DNA of 64,000 bases from Acidobacteriota bacterium (GTDB lineage: Bacteria; Acidobacteriota; Terriglobia; Terriglobales; Acidobacteriaceae): the NCBI GenBank assembly GCA_003225495.1, contig QIAJ01000169.1, positions 24,826-88,825 on the forward strand, read 5' to 3'. The translations under genes and the position numbers were made by a program. Below are positions 59,266-64,000 of the stretch, one piece after another (position 1 is the first letter of the stretch; every line of letters begins with the position of its first letter). The notes beneath the pieces are model-generated. The model was given only the letters and a program-made list of their open reading frames with translations. It had not been told where the DNA came from and searched no databases.

Positions 59266-59994
59266 ATGTCCTACCGTTCGAACGCCGCTGAAGCGTGGTT
59301 TCAGGAGCCGGAAGACTCGGCTGTGTCGCCTGAGGTTGCCATTGACTTACTTCCACCCGAGTCTTTGACTCGGCCGTTGTGGAAGTCGCTGCTGACCAAT
59401 TTACGAGACACAGTTACACCGGAAAAGCTGGCCCCTCTGGAGCTTACGTCAAGGCCTGTAAATGTCGGCCTACTCCTCGGCGACCGGTTGAGCCTGCCTT
59501 GGTTTCGCACGGTATTTACCAACCTGGGGGACGTCATTTCTCCGGAAACCTTGCCGCCGCTCGAGCTAGAGTCCAGTCCGCTGGACGTTGGGGAACTGAT
59601 CACCGATCAGTTGAGCCACTTCTGGTTCAGTTTGCTGCTTCGCAACCTGGCGGACCGACTGGTTCCTGAAAAGCTGCCGGCGCTGGAACTGACCTCCAAA
59701 CCGGTTGCCAATATCATTCCTGAGACCTGGATATTGTTACCGGCATGGTCGGAAGTGATTAGTACTCCGAAAGTGTTTTATCCCGATAAGCCGAAGCCGT
59801 CCGGGACGGCCCCGCCTTCGTTGGCCGTGAAGACTCCGGCAATTCCGGAAGCAATTCCTGCGCGCTCCAGTAATCCCACAGAAGCGGGGTTGCTCCGCGA
59901 CCTACGACGGTCGCGTATCCGGCGACGTATCTGGATTGGAATGGCCGCTGCTCAGGCGGGTTACCTCATCGCTATCATTTTCTGGCCGACCTAG
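59266..59994 (+). CDS. Membrane-anchored hypothetical protein with three tandem repeats of about 40 aa
   Basis: PLWKSLLTNLRDTVTPEKLAPLELTSRPV / LPWFRTVFTNLGDVISPETLPPLELESSPL / HFWFSLLLRNLADRLVPEKLPALELTSKPV; C-terminal TM. Confidence 0.75.
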   Translation: MSYRSNAAEAWFQEPEDSAVSPEVAIDLLPPESLTRPLWKSLLTNLRDTVTPEKLAPLELTSRPVNVGLLLGDRLSLPWFRTVFTNLGDVISPETLPPLELESSPLDVGELITDQLSHFWFSLLLRNLADRLVPEKLPALELTSKPVANIIPETWILLPAWSEVISTPKVFYPDKPKPSGTAPPSLAVKTPAIPEAIPARSSNPTEAGLLRDLRRSRIRRRIWIGMAAAQAGYLIAIIFWPT

Positions 59995-60102
59995 AAGGCC
60001 GGCCCCAGGTTCACTCAATCCCCCCAGCAATTCGCAATATCAACTACTGACTCCAATCGGTCAGCACTGGCACGTGCAAGTGCTAAATGCCAATTGCTGC
60101 TT

Positions 60103-63018
60103 CTAGAACGTTGTGGATACCGAGAAGCGGAAAGTCTTGCGCGGCTCGCGCAAGGTGAAATTAGATCCGAGGGTGTCGAGCGTGGTTTGAAATGTGTAGT
60201 CGCCCGCGCTTTTCAGTTTGCAGGTGTCATCTCCCGGGGTAGGGCAGGGGAACATGCCGCGCGTGATGGGAACCGGCGGATTGGTGTTTTGGTCGAGGCG
60301 GAGCGGGTTGTATGCCCAGTAGATGCGGAACGGGGCGTTGATTACGGGAAGCATGACCTGCAGTTCGATGCCGGTGGACATGCGTGGCACCCAATTGGTT
60401 CCGGGCACTGGCTGGAGGAATTGAGAAAATGGAAGCTGCTGTCCGCCGGTGCATTGGAATGCATTATTTAAGTTCGGACATCCAAACAGTGCGTTCCGAA
60501 GGTCATCGAACTGGCCATTGTTGATCTTCAACTGTGATTTGCGGATGATCGGGTTGACACCTACGTCCATGAAGGGAGCGATCACAACTGGGCCGGCAAT
60601 TGTAATGCGATATTCCAGGTTGCCGGTCAAACTCAGATCACCTCCGGGGGTGACGAGTTGCTCGAATGGGACGGGAATCGTATAACAGTTTGAAATCGGC
60701 ACACAGCGCCCATTGCTGTCCGAGCCGACGGGAATACGCGGATCCTTTGGAATGAATGAATTGTCCCGATTTCTTAGCGGGACGACCTGTGTACTCGGCA
60801 GGAAGGCAATGGGCGAGATAGTGCGAATGTCGAAACCGCGCAAATCGTTGTCGCCGCCGAGATAGGCGCGCTCAAAGGGCGGCGCCACAACGCCGTTGTA
60901 TCCCGTGATAAATGACCCCTGCACGTTGTAGCCGACTGCATTGCGTCGCTTGTTGACCGGGAAGAACTGTTTGTATTGAACAATGGGGCGGATGGTGTAT
61001 ACGGTCCCGCCGAGTCCCGAAAATTCGCCGCCCAGAAAGATGCTTTTGCCATGATGGGGCTGGTAGGCGGCATCGAGTGTGTTCATGGTGAAGCTGGGTA
61101 CCAGCTTGCTGGTAATAATGCCATTCAGCGCGTTAGGCCCATTGATTCCGCGAAAATTAATATTGGTGAACAGAATCTTCGAGGCCTCGCTCACGGCTAC
61201 CAACGAAGATCGGTCGAACGAATAGCTTAATCCAAGCCGCTTGAAGGACCGCCGCAACGGATAGCTGACGGACGTGCTGAACCCCGTGCTCGACTGCGTG
61301 TAGTTTTGCAGGTTCTGCAGGAAGGGCGAAGGCAGATTCAGATTCTGTCCGGAGATGATCGAAAGCTGCCGGGCCTGGTCAAAGTTTGACTTGCGGGTAT
61401 ATACCGTGAATCCCGCTTGAATGGGGCGATCGAACAAATACGGCTCCGTAAATCCGAAAAGCAGGTCGCGCTGCCGGTTGCCCAAACTGGCCTGCACAGA
61501 GAGCGTCTCACCCAAGCCTAGGAAGTTGTTGGTGCTGTACGTCAGGCCGATAAACGCTCCGGCTAGGCCGCTGACTCCTCCTTGCAATCCTATGCTGTTC
61601 TTGCCCTTCTCGTGGACTTTTAGCGTGAGATCGACGGTTCCACCTTTTTCGTCAAGTTTGCGATCGGTGGTGTTTGGATCGTCAGGCTTGAGCTGGTCGA
61701 AATAACCGAGTTGATTGAGACGAAGCAGACTGAGTTCCCACAGACGGGAATTGTAGATCTGGCCTTCTTCGAGCGCGATTTCGCGGCGGATGACTTTGTC
61801 GCGGGTGGTCGTATTGCCCTGGAACTCGATGCGGCGAACATAGAACTGCTTGCCTTCGTCCACGTCGATTTCGAGGTTCACGATCTTCTTCTCATCATCG
61901 AACTTCGTATCGGGGACGGAGGTGAAGTTGATGTAACCGAGTTCGCCATAGGCTTTACGGAGATTCTCCAGTCCTTTGGCGACCTTTTCGCGGGAAAAAA
62001 TCTCGCCGTCTTTGATCGCGAACAGGCTGCGAAGCGCTCGCTGGTCGGCGACCGCCTTGTTGTTCTTGAAAGTGATGCTGCCGAGGTGATACCGATCGCC
62101 TTCCTCAATCGGAATGGTGATATCGACCGACTTGCCAGACCCTTTCTGAAGACCCGGAACGTGAAAGCCGGAATGACCGGTATCGTGGATGTCCGTCTTT
62201 GGGTCATTCACGAGCACTTTGAAATAGCCGCGATTCTGGTACTCAGCACGCACACGCTCAACGTCTTCGTTGAGCTTCGTTGCGTCGTAAGTTTTAGCGA
62301 ACAGACTTTCCAGGAAAATGGAGTGCGGAATCCCGATCGGCTTCAGGTTCTTCATGGCCGCAATGAGCGTGCGATTGTTGATGTGCTTGTTACCCTGGAA
62401 ACGGATCTTGCCGACTTTGACCTTGGGACCCTCGCGGATCACGAATGTCAGCCCCACCGCCGCAGGAGGAATCGGCCGGATCTCGCTTCGGATGGTGGCA
62501 AACTGGCGGCCGTGTTCGGCTAGCAGCTCCTTTAAGGTGACTTCGGCTTTCTTGATCTTGGTGGGATCGTACTGGCTCTCTACCGAAAGTCCAACCTTAC
62601 GCTCCTTGAAACGATCAAGAACATCACTGGTGGAGACGGAGCTCAGCCCCGTGTAGTTGATCTCGCGAATGGTTGGGCGCTCTTTGACGTAGATGTGAAG
62701 AATCCAGCCCTTGGGCGTCTGCTCGCGCTCAAAACGGATGTCCTCGAAATAGCCGGTGTTCCACAAAGAGTTGAAGTCGCGTTCAATGGCTGAAAGGTCG
62801 TAGACATCCCCGATGTGTGTGAAGATACGGGACTTGATCGTGTCAGCAGGAATGCGGCGGTTGCCGTGAACGGTGATGCCGACAACCAGATCCTGCTGCG
62901 TAAGAGCGGGCAAGGAAAGCAGCAAAAGTGCGAGCACGCTCAGAAACCTTGTAGCGCGGGGTCGCTTCCAACCCCTTGATGGAAAAGAGGATGGGCAGAT
63001 GCTGGGACCGGTCCGCAT
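60103..63018 (-). CDS. bamA: Outer membrane protein assembly factor BamA (POTRA + Omp85 barrel)
   Basis: GNRRIPADTIKSRIFTHIGDVYD, multiple POTRA repeats, barrel with RGFDIR motif (NDLRGFDIRTISP), C-terminal FRFSVSTTF. Confidence 0.94.
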   Translation of the reverse strand: MRTGPSICPSSFPSRGWKRPRATRFLSVLALLLLSLPALTQQDLVVGITVHGNRRIPADTIKSRIFTHIGDVYDLSAIERDFNSLWNTGYFEDIRFEREQTPKGWILHIYVKERPTIREINYTGLSSVSTSDVLDRFKERKVGLSVESQYDPTKIKKAEVTLKELLAEHGRQFATIRSEIRPIPPAAVGLTFVIREGPKVKVGKIRFQGNKHINNRTLIAAMKNLKPIGIPHSIFLESLFAKTYDATKLNEDVERVRAEYQNRGYFKVLVNDPKTDIHDTGHSGFHVPGLQKGSGKSVDITIPIEEGDRYHLGSITFKNNKAVADQRALRSLFAIKDGEIFSREKVAKGLENLRKAYGELGYINFTSVPDTKFDDEKKIVNLEIDVDEGKQFYVRRIEFQGNTTTRDKVIRREIALEEGQIYNSRLWELSLLRLNQLGYFDQLKPDDPNTTDRKLDEKGGTVDLTLKVHEKGKNSIGLQGGVSGLAGAFIGLTYSTNNFLGLGETLSVQASLGNRQRDLLFGFTEPYLFDRPIQAGFTVYTRKSNFDQARQLSIISGQNLNLPSPFLQNLQNYTQSSTGFSTSVSYPLRRSFKRLGLSYSFDRSSLVAVSEASKILFTNINFRGINGPNALNGIITSKLVPSFTMNTLDAAYQPHHGKSIFLGGEFSGLGGTVYTIRPIVQYKQFFPVNKRRNAVGYNVQGSFITGYNGVVAPPFERAYLGGDNDLRGFDIRTISPIAFLPSTQVVPLRNRDNSFIPKDPRIPVGSDSNGRCVPISNCYTIPVPFEQLVTPGGDLSLTGNLEYRITIAGPVVIAPFMDVGVNPIIRKSQLKINNGQFDDLRNALFGCPNLNNAFQCTGGQQLPFSQFLQPVPGTNWVPRMSTGIELQVMLPVINAPFRIYWAYNPLRLDQNTNPPVPITRGMFPCPTPGDDTCKLKSAGDYTFQTTLDTLGSNFTLREPRKTFRFSVSTTF

Positions 63019-63174
63019 GACACTGCGGCGACGAAGACCCTGGGCGCAAACAGGGGTTTCCTGATGACGGCGATGAATCGCAAGTACCTCGGAAAACTGT
63101 GAGTTAGGAAAACGGTAATTATACGGTAGAGTTCGACGAAGCGTCCAAGACGGAGTAGATTCCTTCCGCCCGTG

Positions 63175-64000
63175 TCAGGCCCGAAAAAGCTCCACCTCAA
63201 CACAGACGGAATAGAACGTTGCCGCGTTGCCCATGTCGGTGAGTTTTTCTGAGGTGAGCACGTTGATATTACGTGTTCCGTGTCCGAAGCGAGCCCAATC
63301 CAGTCGAGCGGCCACCACTCCGGGAGCCACAGAACCGTTCACCTTCGCTTCTAGAACGGTCTCGCCACGCTGGTTGAACACTCGGACACGATCGCCGCTT
63401 CGGATGCCGCGCGAGTCTGCGTCGATGGCGTGCATCTCTATCATTCCAATCGCCGGTTCCAGCTTACGGACCGAGGAAATGTTCGCAAAAGTTGTGTTGA
63501 GATGATTGTCCGGCTTGCGGGATAGAAGTTCAAGCGGAAAGCCCGGTTTTTTCGACCCGTGGCGCGATTCAACCGGTGGCGTGAAAGCAACGACAGGATC
63601 GAGTCCCTGGGCCTTCAATGCCTCGCTGTAGAATTCGGCCTTGCGCGAGGGCGTTCCAAAGTTGCCTTCAGCGAAGGGGAGAAACGGGTGCTCGTCGGCT
63701 GAGCCGGCGTCTGCGGTGCCGAGGAAGTTCAGGCGAATGTGGCCTTCCCTTTCGAGACGTTCCCGTGTAATTCCCTGGAGCCAGGAATTCGGAGAATGGA
63801 GCGCGCTGTCGATCATGGAATCGACACTCTCGCGGAAACATTCCTCCTTAAAGCCCATGCGCTGTGCGAGTTCGCTGAACAAGGCGACGTTGGAGCGGCA
63901 TTCTCCCAGGGGTTGAATGGCCTGTGTGGAAACCTGGAGGTAGTAGTGTCCGTAGGCAGCTTGCAGTTCTTTGTGCTCAAAGAATGTCGTGGCGGGCAGA
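63175..64000 (-). CDS. Molybdopterin-dependent oxidoreductase, C-terminal part (N-terminus beyond right edge)
   Basis: Frame open to window end (FEHKELQAAYGHYYLQVSTQAIQPLGECRSNVALFSELAQRMGF...); molydopterin dinucleotide-binding domain IDADSRGIRSGDRVRVFNQRGETVLEAKVNGSVAPGVV. Confidence 0.88.
   Translation of the reverse strand, partial: LPATTFFEHKELQAAYGHYYLQVSTQAIQPLGECRSNVALFSELAQRMGFKEECFRESVDSMIDSALHSPNSWLQGITRERLEREGHIRLNFLGTADAGSADEHPFLPFAEGNFGTPSRKAEFYSEALKAQGLDPVVAFTPPVESRHGSKKPGFPLELLSRKPDNHLNTTFANISSVRKLEPAIGMIEMHAIDADSRGIRSGDRVRVFNQRGETVLEAKVNGSVAPGVVAARLDWARFGHGTRNINVLTSEKLTDMGNAATFYSVCVEVELFRA

Noticed and set aside
1-64000. CRISPR arrays, prophage or integrative-element structure
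   Set aside because: No spaced identical repeats, integrase, phage structural genes or tRNA-flanked attachment sites were seen; mobile signal is limited to the RAYT/REP-like elements.

Overview
GC-rich bacterial chromosome window, probably from an acidobacterium. The assignment is by family resemblance only; no search was run. Most of it is ordinary chromosomal coding sequence: trpD 3' end, rlmB, thiolase, purS, glmS, dnaK/dnaJ/hspR, leuA-leuB, hemE-hemH-hemG, bamA, several regulators, two Ser/Thr kinases and one molybdopterin oxidoreductase running off the right edge. No tRNA, rRNA or CRISPR array was recognised. Points of most interest: (1) a 16.5-19.3 kb locus with an XRE/S24-like regulator split by an apparent one-base deletion, a 42-aa secreted peptide gene missing from the ORF track, a membrane protein with about seven TM segments and its own leaderless-looking promoter, and a translationally coupled membrane-anchored protein; (2) an in-frame TAG (likely TGG->TAG) in a CheB/CheR/PAS protein with intact coding sequence after it; (3) a perfect 20-bp palindrome containing a parS-like site; (4) a HAIR-like operator overlapping a -35/-10 promoter upstream of dnaK, with an HspR-like gene also in the window; (5) a frameshifted RAYT transposase bracketed by two copies of a hairpin repeat unit; (6) a protein with three tandem repeats of about 40 aa.
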